This document shows positions 12,671-24,090 of a stretch of DNA of 64,000 nt, in pieces. The translations under genes were made by a program, and so were the position numbers. Position 1 is the first letter of the stretch; every line of letters starts with the position of its first letter. Origin of the DNA: Climacium dendroides (lineage: Eukaryota; Streptophyta; Bryopsida; Hypnales; Climaciaceae); assembly GCA_950106755.1 (NCBI GenBank), contig OX467082.1, forward strand, positions 7,564,001-7,628,000, in the 5' to 3' direction. The notes under the pieces were generated by a model. It saw nothing but the letters and a program-made list of their open reading frames with translations, was not told the DNA's origin and made no database searches.

Positions 12671-14626
12671 TGTATTGTATACACTACATCACTGTTATTG
12701 GGTGCTTAGCATTGACCTCATGATGTTGTCTTCATTTTTTTGGTCATTGATGCTTTGATTACCTTCAATGTCGAACTCGGATTCTACATTTTTGAAATGG
12801 AGGCATTATTTATACATATAATTGCACTAGTATAGAGAATTTTGTTCAACTCTATATCATATATAAGGCCTATTAGTACTCTGTGTTCATATGAAATAAT
12901 TGTATTACTCAGAATTCTCAATTTGTCATGGGGCTTCTCGTGTCTAATGATATTTCAATGATGTATTATTCAAACTTAATGACCTACAATTAGATTGGTC
13001 TGAAAGGTTTTCTCCATTGCATTCAATTTGTAAACACCTAATGAAACCAAGTTAATTATTGGAGATAGGGCGTATGCCCCCCTCCCCTCCCAGATGCCTC
13101 TCGGCACCGAGAGGCTCCTCGGGGCACCCCCAGTATGCGACACGAGCGGGACCATGACGAGCACTAGTCATGGTTCCCGAACTCAAATAAAAAAAATTGG
13201 GGTCAGGGCGTATGCCCCCATCCCCTCCTAGATGCCTCTCGGCACCGAGAGGTTCCTCGGGGCACCCGCAGTATGCGACTCGACCAGGACCACGACGAAT
13301 ACCAACATAGGGTTCACAAGAATGATATAAAAATTCATGTTTGGACATTACCTGGGAGTTTCGGATTGAAGGTGTACGATTGGATCTCTTTGTTTTTGTC
13401 TCTTAGTTTGGGGTCGCACGATTAGGTCTTGTAGTTGGGAGGGTTGGATTTCTAGTTCGGAACAAACTTGTGTGGTGTTCTAGATTGGGCATGTGGAGGT
13501 TTATTATATATTATTTTACATTTTCAGAATTATCATGTTCTTGAATTAAATTGGTGAATCTCAGTTGTACTTCAAGGCTTATGTGAATTGTAAAATTGAA
13601 TTCGGTATTTGGAATTATTGTTGGAATAGAATACATCTAACTATAATCATTAGGCAGGAACTACTGCTTCATTGTTAGTGTATGATCCCCTATAACGTTG
13701 GTATAGTTCCTAGTCTTCATGTATTTTGGAATTTTCCTGTTCCAATTGGAAGACATGTTATATGTTTCCTATTAATAAGTGCTTTGTGATTTCTGGTCGT
13801 CTTACTCTCCATATTCTTTCTGAAGTGGATTTATGATTTTAATACCATTGCCCTATTTAGCTTTAAAGTAGAGGTGTTTGTGGGCATTTAATCAACTTCT
13901 TCTCCAAGTTTGTTAACACTTGCGCTCAATATAAATTCCCATTGCCACATGGTGAGCAAGTTATCAATAACAAAAAATTGTGCTAGGTAATATTTTCGTA
14001 CAGGACATTATCAATTCAAACGTCTAGCATCCATCACTGGACATTGCGATCTACTAGACACTACAATCTAACTGACACTGTATACTTCCAGACACAATCT
14101 GCCGTGATGATTACAACCCTGATCTCGTTGAATGTATGAGCACCACAATACCAAACTCCTGAACTGAGCTCCTTGACTCATATTGCACCGGCTTCTTCAT
14201 CGTACCTGTTCTCATAATCATTGGTGGTTCTTTTCCTTCTTTTCGTCAGTCATTAAAGCCAATGACCGTCATGATTGTTGCCGTTGATATACAAATCTAG
14301 TCTAAAATATTAAATGGTTGATTCTCATTGAAATGAAATATTGTACTTTTAATGTTAGTTATTGCTGAGAGCGCCAAGTGAACATCTCTTAATCTTGCAT
14401 TCTATTTTTGTATATTTGCACGGATTTCATTTATTACAACTCTAGCGGTCCTCCCTACATTCTCAGCGGATTTACGTGTTCTAGAGGGTGTTTCGGTTAA
14501 TACCAAAGCAACTGAAGCAGTGACACTCAGGTTCACTGAGTTCCTTGTCGTATGATTATTGTAGCTCGTGCGGTATGCGATTGATGCAGTTTTGTGCTTC
14601 AGAAGTAGAGTGCATGAAGCGTCTAA
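12671..14626. other. Non-coding interval between the two long genes
   Basis: AT-rich DNA with a 138-bp tandem duplication at 13.06–13.33 kb (annotated separately). Otherwise no protein-like frame or RNA gene is visible. It would hold the 3' end of the upstream gene and the promoter of the transposase-like gene. Confidence 0.6.
13058..13333. repeat. 138-bp tandem duplication with 8-bp-arm palindrome
   Basis: Two adjacent copies start with GGGCGTATGCCCC (13068 and 13206). Each contains CCTCTCGGCACCGAGAGG (13097–13114 and 13235–13252), a perfect inverted repeat with 8-bp arms around two bases, followed by a CTCGGGGCACCC tract and a CAGTATGCGAC motif. The core is the same TCTCGG-NN-CCGAGA seen in the 107-bp repeats of intron 1. 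Confidence 0.92.
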
Positions 14627-17600
14627 ATGGAATACAATCAAATGGCAACTGTTAGGGCAAATGGTCAAGGGGTTCCAATTTCTTTTCCGATTGGTGATTT
14701 GGGATACGCTGTTGTGAGTTCCTCTCGACTAAGTGCTCGCTTTCTTCTTATTGAAAACTCGTTAGATATTGATGAGGAAGTTTTTGATAGTTCAAGTGGT
14801 GAACTCACGCATACTATAGGTCAAGAGCCGATTGTCTCTTCCCCACTGAGGCAGTGGCATCTGCATCCGGGTAGGTATTTAGCATATGGCTTATCCAAAT
14901 CCATGGTTGGAGCACTAATTCTAGAAGGTACCACTAAAATATCTAGCACTAGTACTTTTGAGACAGCGTTGCTTAACACTGTAAAGATCGAGCCAAGTGT
15001 TGAGGTCATTGCCATTGATAGTGATGATTCTGATGGTTCGTCGCCACCCTATAAAGTTCTACGACCAACTCTGTCTTTAGGAGTTCATGGGGCATCCTCA
15101 TCTATGTCGCCTACTCCAGTCTTAGGGACACCATCCTCAACTTCTCGTGGATCCTCTATTATTTCATGTCTACAGAAGTTGTGCTACGCCAAAGGTTCTA
15201 GGAATCCGTTTAAGAAGGTCGATTGGAACTCAATTAGAGTCTGTGTAGTCCAATTTGTTCCACCTTTGTTCAATGGTGATGTGATATTTGAATTACCACC
15301 CGTCGGAGATGTTTTGGGAATTAACAGTCAGGCTGAGCTTCTCACCGGAATGGAGAAACGCTATGATGGTCACGTTTGGACAAATCTTCATACGACAAAT
15401 ATAAAGAATGCAGACGGTCTGACATTTCGGTTGGCATCTTGCGTGGGCCACCTACGATGCGACAACCTGAGTTGTGACTACCTAACTCGAAAGCACCGTG
15501 TAGCTCTTATCAACGAGACTGAATGGGATGGTTGTTCTCCTGCTCCATTTGAGGTTTGTGCCATTCCTCCTATCGATTCCACTATCACATGCAAGATTTG
15601 TGCGACTGCTCCATCGTGTATTGGTAGTTGTCTTGCGAAAATATATTATGTAGTTGGGTCACAGGACATGACTCGGGCTTGTGTTCATTTCGGTATTCAC
15701 AACCACCCTGTGAAAGATGGAGACTGCCGGGACTCCAAGGAGAGAACTCGATCCTTGATATCAGACCAAGTTGAGCGGAACCCCTCTGGAACAAATTCCG
15801 CTATTGTCCTGGAGGCTAGCAAGGAGTTCCTTGGAGAGATGCTACTTCGAGCCGAAGGAGCTACGCCTACCCCATTCGGATTACAAGAATTAATGCCTGT
15901 TTTGGAGAAATGCAAATTCATGAGTTCCCCAAGTATTCGCAATGAAGTTAGTACATTCAAGTACTTTCGCCGCTTTGGAGTCATGGACAGCATCACAAAG
16001 CTTCGTGGCTGCAGCAATTGGGCTTTTGTACAAGAGAACAAATTCCCTGGACAGGGATCTGACTCTGACAAAGTCTTCGTGTTCAAAATGTCAGAGGTTG
16101 GCCCTGGAAGTGGCGTAGACTTGGTATCACGTATGCAACCTGGTGGTGACCTTGAAGACACATGGATCATGTTTGATCATGTTAGGCGAGTGAAGCTCTG
16201 GACTACAATTGCGTGTCATGTTTATGACACGACCTATTGCCGAGTTATGACTATTGCGGTTTGCGATATGCAATCAGAAGATGTAATTGCCCAATGCGAC
16301 TTCTGGAAAAACTTAAACGTCGTGATGGGTAGACATGGAAATACCTTGCCCTATTTTAAAGGCTTCATGGCTGATTCGGCACAAGCAAACTGGAATGCGG
16401 TACGCATTGTTTACGGAAGTGGTGACCCAACAGAGCCCATGCCCAATCGAGAACGTACATGTTTATTTCATTGGACTCAGTCAATGGAGAAACACACGAA
16501 AGCAGACATTCGCAGTGACCTTCAAGACCAACATCGAAAGTTGTGCAAACAATATAAGGATGCAAATTCCTTAGCACAGGCAGAGATTAGGTTTCATGCA
16601 ATTCGAACATGGTGGCATTCATCTGGAGCCACAACCGAAGAGGGGCTTCGCCGTTTGGAGTTGTGGTTAGCGTTTTGGCACTTCCGGTATAGACAATGGA
16701 GAGCATTCATAGACACTGTAAGATTCTTAATCATCCTATCCTTCATTTGTTTGTTTTGCCAAGCTAGGATTCAGATTTTTGGGTTATCTTACATCATTGC
16801 TATTCGTTTCTTCCATGAATGCTTCCTGTCTTCAATTATTGAAGTACTTTATGTAACAACCTTGCCCTGTAGACGTTCAATCAAGGAAAGAGTGGTACTC
16901 TTGATTTGTAATAGCTTTAATCCATGCTCCACAAAACAGGGACTCACTGAAGATGAACTCGGACTTGTTCCTACTTGCAACCTCGCGGAGACCGTACATA
17001 ACAAATGGTTGCAACAATCTGGAAAACGTGGCTCTGATTTGTATGTCGCCACTGTGGATGACTATGTTCGGGCGTTCATGCAAATGATTAGATATTACCA
17101 GTTTCTAAAAGGTGAGAAGCCGGGAACTGGTCCAGGAAAAGAAGAGCTCTTGCTTCGTGTAGCACAGAGATATGCCCAACGTACCGGTAATCCGAAAGGA
17201 TTGAATGATGCCATGGCATCTGTACCAGGTGTTCAAGAATACTGCACTAGGAAGCCCCATTTGGAAGGCGAGGAAGTTTTTGGATCTGAGAAGCGAATGC
17301 CCAATCTTCCACCTGGTTCTGAATATGATTCACATCGTCCCGACAAAGTGAATTTCTCTCGACCCCGTGTTGGAACAAGGGCCACCCCTGCACCCACATC
17401 GGTCATTTCCTTGGATCGGATTTCTGAAGAATCATGGCCTGTGACGCATGAAGATTATCCGGATTTGTTGGAATCACCTAAGACAAGGTCAATTCCTTCA
17501 ACTGAGGTGGCCTCCCATGTGAGGACTGTTCACGAAACAGTTTGTGATGAGTCTGAATGGCATATTGCCCGCTTGCCTAAGACGTCTTCAAAGGCATGTT

Positions 17601-18349
17601 TTGCATTGCAGGCCATTACGCGAAAAAAGTGTGTTGCAAAGATAGTGCAAGGCAATAGGGGAACAGCTGCACCTACATATACCGGCAGCATGGACAACTA
17701 TAAGAAAAATAGGATTGAGAGAATGCAATTCTTTTTCTGCAATGATGATATATCGCAATGCGTCAAAGGTTCTCGACGGAAATGGGTTTTATCAAAACCG
17801 GAAGTACCAGACATATGGCCGGTGCAAGTTGGAACCAATCTTACACCCAAAGAGATCCTAGATCTTCAAAATGCAGGGTTCTGTCTTCCGCAGCGTCTTG
17901 AAATTTTCCCTCGTAGGCTATTTGGAAATCATGATCTGTCACCTGATGTTTTGGGACTTCAAGTTCTAGAGTCACCTGCAGAGCACCCTAGCACACGGTC
18001 AGGAAAGAAGATTCGGAGGAATCCAAAAGCACCTACAACAAAGCAAGCAAACAATTGCGCCTCCGCACTTACAATGAAAGCAGTGGTTCGTGAAGTTACT
18101 ATGGTACCGCATCCAGGCTTCGGATGCATCATTGCCCTGGACTCAGGTACATCGCCTGCCATTGAACGTTACATGATCACTGTAAGTGCATTCCCTGAAT
18201 GCACTTGCCCTTATTTCAAGGAGATGGCAACAAAGGTTCTAGGAAAAAGAGGGCAATGGGCTAATTGCAAGCACTTGTACTTTTTGTTCACTGGAGTTTG
18301 CCAATTGGATGCAGAAGTAGATCTTTTTATTCATGCTCCAAGCTTTTAG
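14627..18349 (+). CDS. Mutator-like (MULE) transposase-type protein with SWIM finger (1240 aa)
   Basis: One open frame encodes 1240 residues. A Cys/His region at about 270–361 (CKICATAPSC, then HNHP at 358–361) resembles the DNA-binding zinc module of MULE transposases. Candidate DDE catalytic residues are D534 (HVYDTTY), D583 (FMADSAQANWNA) and E788 (CNLAETVHNKW), with a C-x-F-H motif (CLFHWTQ) near 613 as in MULEs. The C-terminus has a SWIM finger: C1192-T-C1194, then C1214-K-H1216. At 16718–16872 there is a good intron (GTAAGA…CTGTAG) that the frame reads through with hydrophobic, unlikely sequence. Using that acceptor shifts frame, whereas an AG at 16884–16885 gives a frame-preserving 168-bp intron, so the protein is probably about 1184 residues. 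No terminal inverted repeats or target duplications were found. It may be an autonomous element gene or a domesticated one. Confidence 0.75.
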   Translation: MEYNQMATVRANGQGVPISFPIGDLGYAVVSSSRLSARFLLIENSLDIDEEVFDSSSGELTHTIGQEPIVSSPLRQWHLHPGRYLAYGLSKSMVGALILEGTTKISSTSTFETALLNTVKIEPSVEVIAIDSDDSDGSSPPYKVLRPTLSLGVHGASSSMSPTPVLGTPSSTSRGSSIISCLQKLCYAKGSRNPFKKVDWNSIRVCVVQFVPPLFNGDVIFELPPVGDVLGINSQAELLTGMEKRYDGHVWTNLHTTNIKNADGLTFRLASCVGHLRCDNLSCDYLTRKHRVALINETEWDGCSPAPFEVCAIPPIDSTITCKICATAPSCIGSCLAKIYYVVGSQDMTRACVHFGIHNHPVKDGDCRDSKERTRSLISDQVERNPSGTNSAIVLEASKEFLGEMLLRAEGATPTPFGLQELMPVLEKCKFMSSPSIRNEVSTFKYFRRFGVMDSITKLRGCSNWAFVQENKFPGQGSDSDKVFVFKMSEVGPGSGVDLVSRMQPGGDLEDTWIMFDHVRRVKLWTTIACHVYDTTYCRVMTIAVCDMQSEDVIAQCDFWKNLNVVMGRHGNTLPYFKGFMADSAQANWNAVRIVYGSGDPTEPMPNRERTCLFHWTQSMEKHTKADIRSDLQDQHRKLCKQYKDANSLAQAEIRFHAIRTWWHSSGATTEEGLRRLELWLAFWHFRYRQWRAFIDTVRFLIILSFICLFCQARIQIFGLSYIIAIRFFHECFLSSIIEVLYVTTLPCRRSIKERVVLLICNSFNPCSTKQGLTEDELGLVPTCNLAETVHNKWLQQSGKRGSDLYVATVDDYVRAFMQMIRYYQFLKGEKPGTGPGKEELLLRVAQRYAQRTGNPKGLNDAMASVPGVQEYCTRKPHLEGEEVFGSEKRMPNLPPGSEYDSHRPDKVNFSRPRVGTRATPAPTSVISLDRISEESWPVTHEDYPDLLESPKTRSIPSTEVASHVRTVHETVCDESEWHIARLPKTSSKACFALQAITRKKCVAKIVQGNRGTAAPTYTGSMDNYKKNRIERMQFFFCNDDISQCVKGSRRKWVLSKPEVPDIWPVQVGTNLTPKEILDLQNAGFCLPQRLEIFPRRLFGNHDLSPDVLGLQVLESPAEHPSTRSGKKIRRNPKAPTTKQANNCASALTMKAVVREVTMVPHPGFGCIIALDSGTSPAIERYMITVSAFPECTCPYFKEMATKVLGKRGQWANCKHLYFLFTGVCQLDAEVDLFIHAPSF

Positions 18350-18767
18350 CTTTAACGAAGTGAAATGCATACTTCAGAGTGGTATCTTGAAGCTTAAATC
18401 CAATTAGTATACATTTCTACTTCTTGCCGGTTGGTGCTAGCATATTGTAGTGTAGCTTTGGATGATGTGCTCCAAACTTGTTTCATGTAAGAATTGTAGT
18501 GAGACTAAAAGGGCCACTACTTCATTTCAATTGTCATTTGTCCATTGCACCTTGCACTATTATGCATTCGTGCATGATTGCCCATCCACACTCTCTAGTA
18601 TGATTTGTATATATATCTGGATATAAAATATTCATAGAGGGTTGTTTAGATTGTTATTGATAATTGCAACAAAATAAAATGGCCTTCCCTCGTCCCAATC
18701 CACTAAAAATGACCTTGCCTAAATTCCCTTTTCACAATGAATGGAGTAGGACAACGGCAAACTTCTA

Positions 18768-18841
18768 AATGCATAAGGTGACCACCTCTAAGGTTCCTCT
18801 CGGTACTGAGAGGTAATCTAGAGGTGGTCACCTTATGCATT
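18768..18841. repeat. Perfect 23-bp inverted repeat with nested palindrome
   Basis: Arms 18768–18790 and 18819–18841 are exact reverse complements (arm ends TGCATAAGGTGACCACCTC). The 28-bp centre contains CCTCTCGGTACTGAGAGG (18796–18813), a one-mismatch version of the palindrome found at 7.3 and 13.1 kb. It lies 420 bp after the transposase stop codon. It could be a small fold-back element, a transposon end or a transcript hairpin. Confidence 0.92.
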
Positions 18842-20480
18842 CAAAATTCTGCAACATTTATCTAAACTTGCTATGGTTGTAAACCCATTTTTTATTAGCA
18901 CTATCTCATGCTAGCATTGGTAGAAGTTATCTTCCCTTGCAATACATATGAGTACTAATTATTAATGACATGATTGCAAACATAATTGAAATGCATTATT
19001 ATCAATAGGAAGTTTGGCAACATGCTAATGCCTTTTATATGATAAATTGGTAAAGTGGTCGCGCATGGATGAACTTAATTAATCACCCTAAACCCTATCA
19101 CATGGAAATGATAGCCTAATTCCAAGCCTTCTAACTACGGTTGTTCAATAGTTTAAGTAAAATTGTTCACCTAACCATACATTTAACAATACAATAAGCA
19201 GATATCCATCCAGCAAAAGAAAGTTACCCTAAACCCTAAATATAATCCTCCTAAAAAATTTAACAGATATTCTATAAACAGGCCATAAAGGCAATCATAA
19301 ATACCCTAAACCTTGAACCCTCACCCTAGAAGTATGCCTTTCTTTCACCTTTAAAGGAGCAGTTCTACTAGTTCACAGTCTGAGGTCCACAATTACATTG
19401 AGATCTTAAAACCACAGCTATAGGGGCACACCTAAACCCTAAAACCGTGGTGAAAGGTTATATTATGTGGCTTGATACCACGATTATAGGTTCACACCCA
19501 AATAATCTTTTTGGTGTAGATTTCGGGTCTCCTGTCTTGGATCCACGGTGATAGGTCCATTTTCACGGTCATGGGGGCATGAATATAAAGTCATCATGTT
19601 CTACTTTGTAAAACTTTGGAAGGCCAATCCTTGAAGAAAACAAACTCCTTTCTCCCTCCCATGCCGTTGATCTGGATATGGGTAGGGATACTATACACAT
19701 ACAAATACGATATAATATAGACCCGATCCGGATACAAGAATCAAGATATAGTTCAAATACAATACAAATATAGTACGGTACAGATATGAGATACGATATA
19801 TAGTTCAAATGCAATATAAATACAATACAATGTAGATACAAAATATGAGGTACGGATACGGATATATCCCATATCAAATGTTATCCCTAGCCCCACCTGA
19901 AAATTAGAGAAGGGGGGAGAGGGGGAAACGAGAAATTTAATATACCAAAAATTTGAGCTTATTGCCTTATTGGTGGGAGGTAGAAAAATTCAATTTCATT
20001 TTTTTTTGGGAGTGGATAGGGAGACATTCTCACTATCCACTCAAAAGCTAGAGAGACTAAGCTTTGGCACATGAACCAATAAATTGATATAGCATTAAAA
20101 GACCGATCCCCTACACAAATTGGTTTGTCATAATCCCACCGTAGAGGTGTCCAATGTCATTGTTGAAGTTACTCACCAACAATAACAAATAATTCTTCTA
20201 AGTTCAATGAATATAACCCTTCCCTCCATGTGGTCAATGGTCATAAAATATTTTCACACATATTCAAATATTAGTCCACCCTAAACTTTTGAGGGTAGAC
20301 TTTTTAAATCCCCAAATTTTTAGACTGGATTTTTTATTACCCCCAAAGTATGTTGATTTATGGAAAAAAGGCCCAAAACTTATAGTCGACTTTTGAAAGT
20401 AAACATCCAAATTTAACAAAATAAATAAATAAATAAATACCCTAAAACCGCACCAAATTACAGAAAAAGGCCCTAAATCC
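18842..20480. repeat. Non-coding DNA with telomere-like motifs and AT-rich short repeats
   Basis: CCCTAAACCCTA-like motifs are scattered between about 19085 and 19445, dispersed and not in a clean array. From about 19690 to 19870 there is a degenerate repeat of ATACGATATA/CAAATACAATA-type units. The rest is AT-rich and has no recognisable gene. Confidence 0.5.
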
Positions 20481-20512
20481 ATGCTCCATGCTCCAATTCC
20501 ACGCTCTACGCT

Positions 20513-21166
20513 CTACGCTCTTGCTCTACGCTCGTATACTAGCTTCGTTGGAAAGAGGAATGGCCCAATGGAGGTGGCCTTTGCATTTCCTAGGGCGTTC
20601 ACCATCTTCCCTACCAGATCTTTCACTATTCCTCCCCAAAACACTTTCCTTTCCCCACTCAACGCTCCGAAGATTGTATTGGCCCAAGTTACCGTGACCC
20701 GGTTTGGCCGTTCTGGATACATGATCGGTACTACAAATTCTAACACCCTCTTCTCTCTTGCCACCTTGCAATCTGCTACTGTGTAGCCATCCTTAGGGTG
20801 AGGAGGATTAGAGAATTTATCTTCCGCGAACTTGTGTACCCGTGAAGCCATCCCCTCTCCAGGTCGAGGAAAATCGTAGACCCTCTTCCAGATGTCCTCA
20901 GTCCACCTTCCGGGCAGAGTTCGGACGGTCTTGATCCATTCGTTCGACTGCTCATTCATCAACTCCCGGATCATTTCCTCGTTCTTCAAGGTCCATGGTC
21001 GGTAGAAGAATCCCGCACACCCGAGTTGGCCCAGATCCTCCTCCAACTGCTTCCGCTCTCCGTCATCCTTCGGAATCACTGGACAGATGCTCTTGATCTT
21101 GAAAGGAAATGACCCGCTTGCTTCCGCCTTCACCATGGTTGCAGAACTCTCCAAAACACTCACCAC
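20513..21166 (-). pseudogene. Gag-like transposon protein, N-terminal domain (copy B)
   Basis: A 217-residue minus-strand frame contains EEDLGQLGCAGFFYRPW, then GRWTEDIWKRVYDFPRPGEG, PKDGYTVADC and TVTWANTIFGALSGERKVFW. These match, in the same order, the plus-strand copy at 29.1–30.0 kb. The frame ends before the acidic linker and coiled coil seen in that copy, so it is a truncated half. The domain resembles the 'putative plant transposon protein' type, but I cannot name it with certainty. This copy has no internal stop, unlike the 29-kb copy. Confidence 0.6.
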
Positions 21167-21770
21167 TCAAACCTCCTGCCCTTTTCTTGCCACAACTTCC
21201 GGTCAATCCTCTTCCTCTCCACGACAGGATCCGGAAAGTAAGATCACCCAATCCTCTCACACCTCTAAAGGTAGACCTTGCTCTGAGAACGCTCCCAAAC
21301 TACAAAGACATAATGAGGTTTGAGGAACCAAACCCTTGCGTATCCTTTCCTAGCAGTCACAGCTGTTGGGAAAGTAGCCGTTTCCGCAATCATTGCGGAG
21401 GAATCTAGCCGTTAAAACGGTCCTCCATGATGTATGGGATTACCGTTGGATCCGGTATTTTCTATTCCCGTCCCAATAATCTTCCGATAGCGTGCGAATG
21501 CGTTTACTTCCGGTCCCGATATATTTTTCGACCCCTGTTCCGTTCCTTGGATGCGGATCCGGTTCCAGATCTTTAGGAAAATAGGAATCTTACAATATCT
21601 TTCTTAACCAAATTATCTATCTACTACTAATCCAATAGTGAGGTAGGGTTAATATTGGTAATATAATTAGTTTGCCATCTTGCAAATCAAATTTTTTTAC
21701 CAATGTCCACTCCTTACTTATATATTCTATATAACCATCCTCATCCTCTCATTTTGGTCTACGACACTTA

Positions 21771-22911
21771 GTGATGTTAGAGTTTGATATTGAAGACGAG
21801 CAGAAAGGGAAAGAGAGAGATTCAATTCCGGAACCGGAATCCAAGGAACTGAAACCCAGTCGTAAGGATAAGGGTCCAGAGGTAGGAACTAAGAAAGATG
21901 AGCTGACATGGGATTCAGTCCGAAAGGGAGATGCCTTAGGGCAGATCATTGAGGAGTTAACCAAGATCCGCTAGCACATAGCCAAAGAATGGGAAACCAT
22001 TCAAAAAATCAGCAAGGCGTTAGGAGTAGATCCCTCCCAATTCACGAGAGAAGTAGATACTTTGCTACCTGGGAAGAGTGTCTGGAAGTTGGAGAGTAAG
22101 TAGAAGAGTTGACCGGGACCATAGGAGAGCTCCAGAATCAGGTCAAGGAGAAAACAAATGAATTAGAGAGGAGTAAGAAATTCTCTGTTGAATCTGTGGA
22201 CCTACTTGGGCGGATTGGGGAATTCCTTGGGAATACCGGAGATGTGGTGAATCGGGCCCGGTTGTTTGATGAGGGCGTTCACAAGGAAGGAACGCAATTG
22301 GGGCCAAAGTTGGTCTCAGTTCTGGTTAGTTATGGTGCAAAGATGGAGAAGACTTTGAGTGAGATGAGAGACCTGTTGGGATTAAACCAATCGGGAAAAG
22401 GAATGGGAGGAACCGGTGGTGCCACCCCCTCCAAGGCTCATTCTCCTTCTCCCATATCATCCAAGAAGGGGAAAGGGATTGAATTCACCCCTCCCTGAAT
22501 CCCACCATACGGGAAGATGGGGTCTGAGCCGGCAAAGATTCAACACCCGGATCGCATACTCGAAGTCACTCAAGGTTGGGCGAAAGTTTGGACTCTCCTG
22601 TCAACAAAAAGCCGAGTCCGGTTCAACCAAGCGCTACCAAGAAGAAGCAAACAAACAAGAGGGTGAGGTCACCAGACGTTATTCCGGTTTCAGACGAAGA
22701 GGAGGATTTGCCCGAGGTCAATGACAAAGAAGGCATCACAGTTGAGTCTTCAAAATTAGAGTCGCCTCTCAAGAAAGGTAAATTGAAAGGGGCCACTCCA
22801 AGGAAGGGCCAGACATCACGAGGAGGGAAGACTGTGACCGGAAGGAAGCAACCAACCCGGGAAGGAGGGGCCAAGAATTTGGAAGACACCCCCAAGCGAC
22901 CGAAGAAGTAG
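21771..22911 (+). pseudogene. Gag-like transposon protein, C-terminal half (copy C)
   Basis: Plus-strand frames encode a charged linker, a coiled-coil segment (ARLFDEGVHKEG) matching ARLFEEEVHKEK of the 29-kb copy, and a basic, proline-rich tail with a DEEED acidic patch and KKGKLKGATPRKGQ, like the tail at 63.2 kb. The frame is broken by stops at about 21972–21974, near 22100 and at 22496–22498, with shifts between 21974 and 22109 and again between 22498 and 22576. It lies head-to-head with the N-terminal half (20513–21166) on the other strand. Confidence 0.6.
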
Positions 22912-24087
22912 GGGCTAGGCATAAGAGTTAGTCAAGACCAGAGTTGTTAAGCAGGAATAGTTAGGAAGGTACTTTCCAGTGCAGATGTATCCGGACTTCT
23001 TGATCCGGATTCTTAGGATTTGGATTCCTTTTCTTTGTTTCCTGTCTTTTAGTGAAAGTCAAGGATATGCTTTGGAATGGCACGTGTCACTCTCTTGTGG
23101 TTAGTTAGGATTCTCAACTAGGGACCATTGTGTCCCTGGGTTTGTTATTTAGGAGGTGACGATCAATTGTTTCCTCGGACAGTTTCCAGTTGTGAGAATT
23201 TCGTCTTGATTTGAAGTAAAAATCAGTATTTCCACTTCACAAGTTGATGTGTCTAGTGTATTGTACTTGTGTTGGTATGCCTAGTGGTGAGTTATCACTG
23301 ATCTGTGCGAGTAGCTGAGGCTGCTGTGGTTGAGAGAAAGGAAAGAGGAAACAGTCCCCGGATCCTAGCAGATCCGATTCTATGAGTAAGAATTGTACAC
23401 TAAGGTACTGAGAGTGCGAGGAAGATAGGGAAAGATTGTTTGGAAGTCCTTCTCCATATGTTTGAGTAGGGTGCAGGTATGAAAACTTAGTTAAGTGGCG
23501 GTAGTCGGGATACTAATCCGGATATCTCCCCGGAGGAAGTGAATAAATCTGAAACCATCCAGTGAGCAATACGGAGTATGTTAGAATAATTGAATAACTG
23601 CTACTCCCTTTAAAGCTCTTGAGCATCTCCTTATAGAATTGAGTCGGCTTAGGATTTGTCATTGTAGTAATTGAAGAGGGTAAGGCTTCTTGCATGACCT
23701 ACTGATTTAGTGAACAAACCGGATTAGCTGTGAAGAAGTCATTACCCGAATATTTCTTGGGGTTGTATAAGAGTATAGGTGTGGATGAATGAGCATTTTC
23801 TCTGAGTCCCTAAATACTCGGAGGATAGGATTTACGTGTCCTCCCTTAAATCTAAGCACGGAACCCTCTTCCCTAGTTCCCTAAGAGGTTATATTACTTT
23901 GTATAACTGAACCGGAATACGGACTAGGCACAGGTCCTGGTTGTTCTTTCTTAGATTCCAGATAATAGTGGAAGATATTTTGAACTAAAATAAGAGAGAG
24001 ATTTAGTAGATTAAAGAGGAAAGAATGATAACTGGAATACATTCCTAATCCGGATGTTTAAAAGAATTACAAACTAAATCCTTGTGG
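22912..24087 (+). other. 3' flank of gag-like element C
   Basis: The stretch is rich in TCCGGA/CCGGAA motifs, like the flanks at 30.8–31.9 and 62.1–62.9 kb. No open frame of note is present. I infer it is the untranslated part of the same element family; I could not delimit long terminal repeats. Confidence 0.4.
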
Positions 24088-24090
24088 AAC

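Noticed and set aside
13052..13348. Minus-strand frame with an internal protein repeat (CPEEPLGAERHLGG twice)
   Set aside because: The protein repeat simply reflects the 138-bp DNA duplication and its palindrome; no start context or homology is seen.
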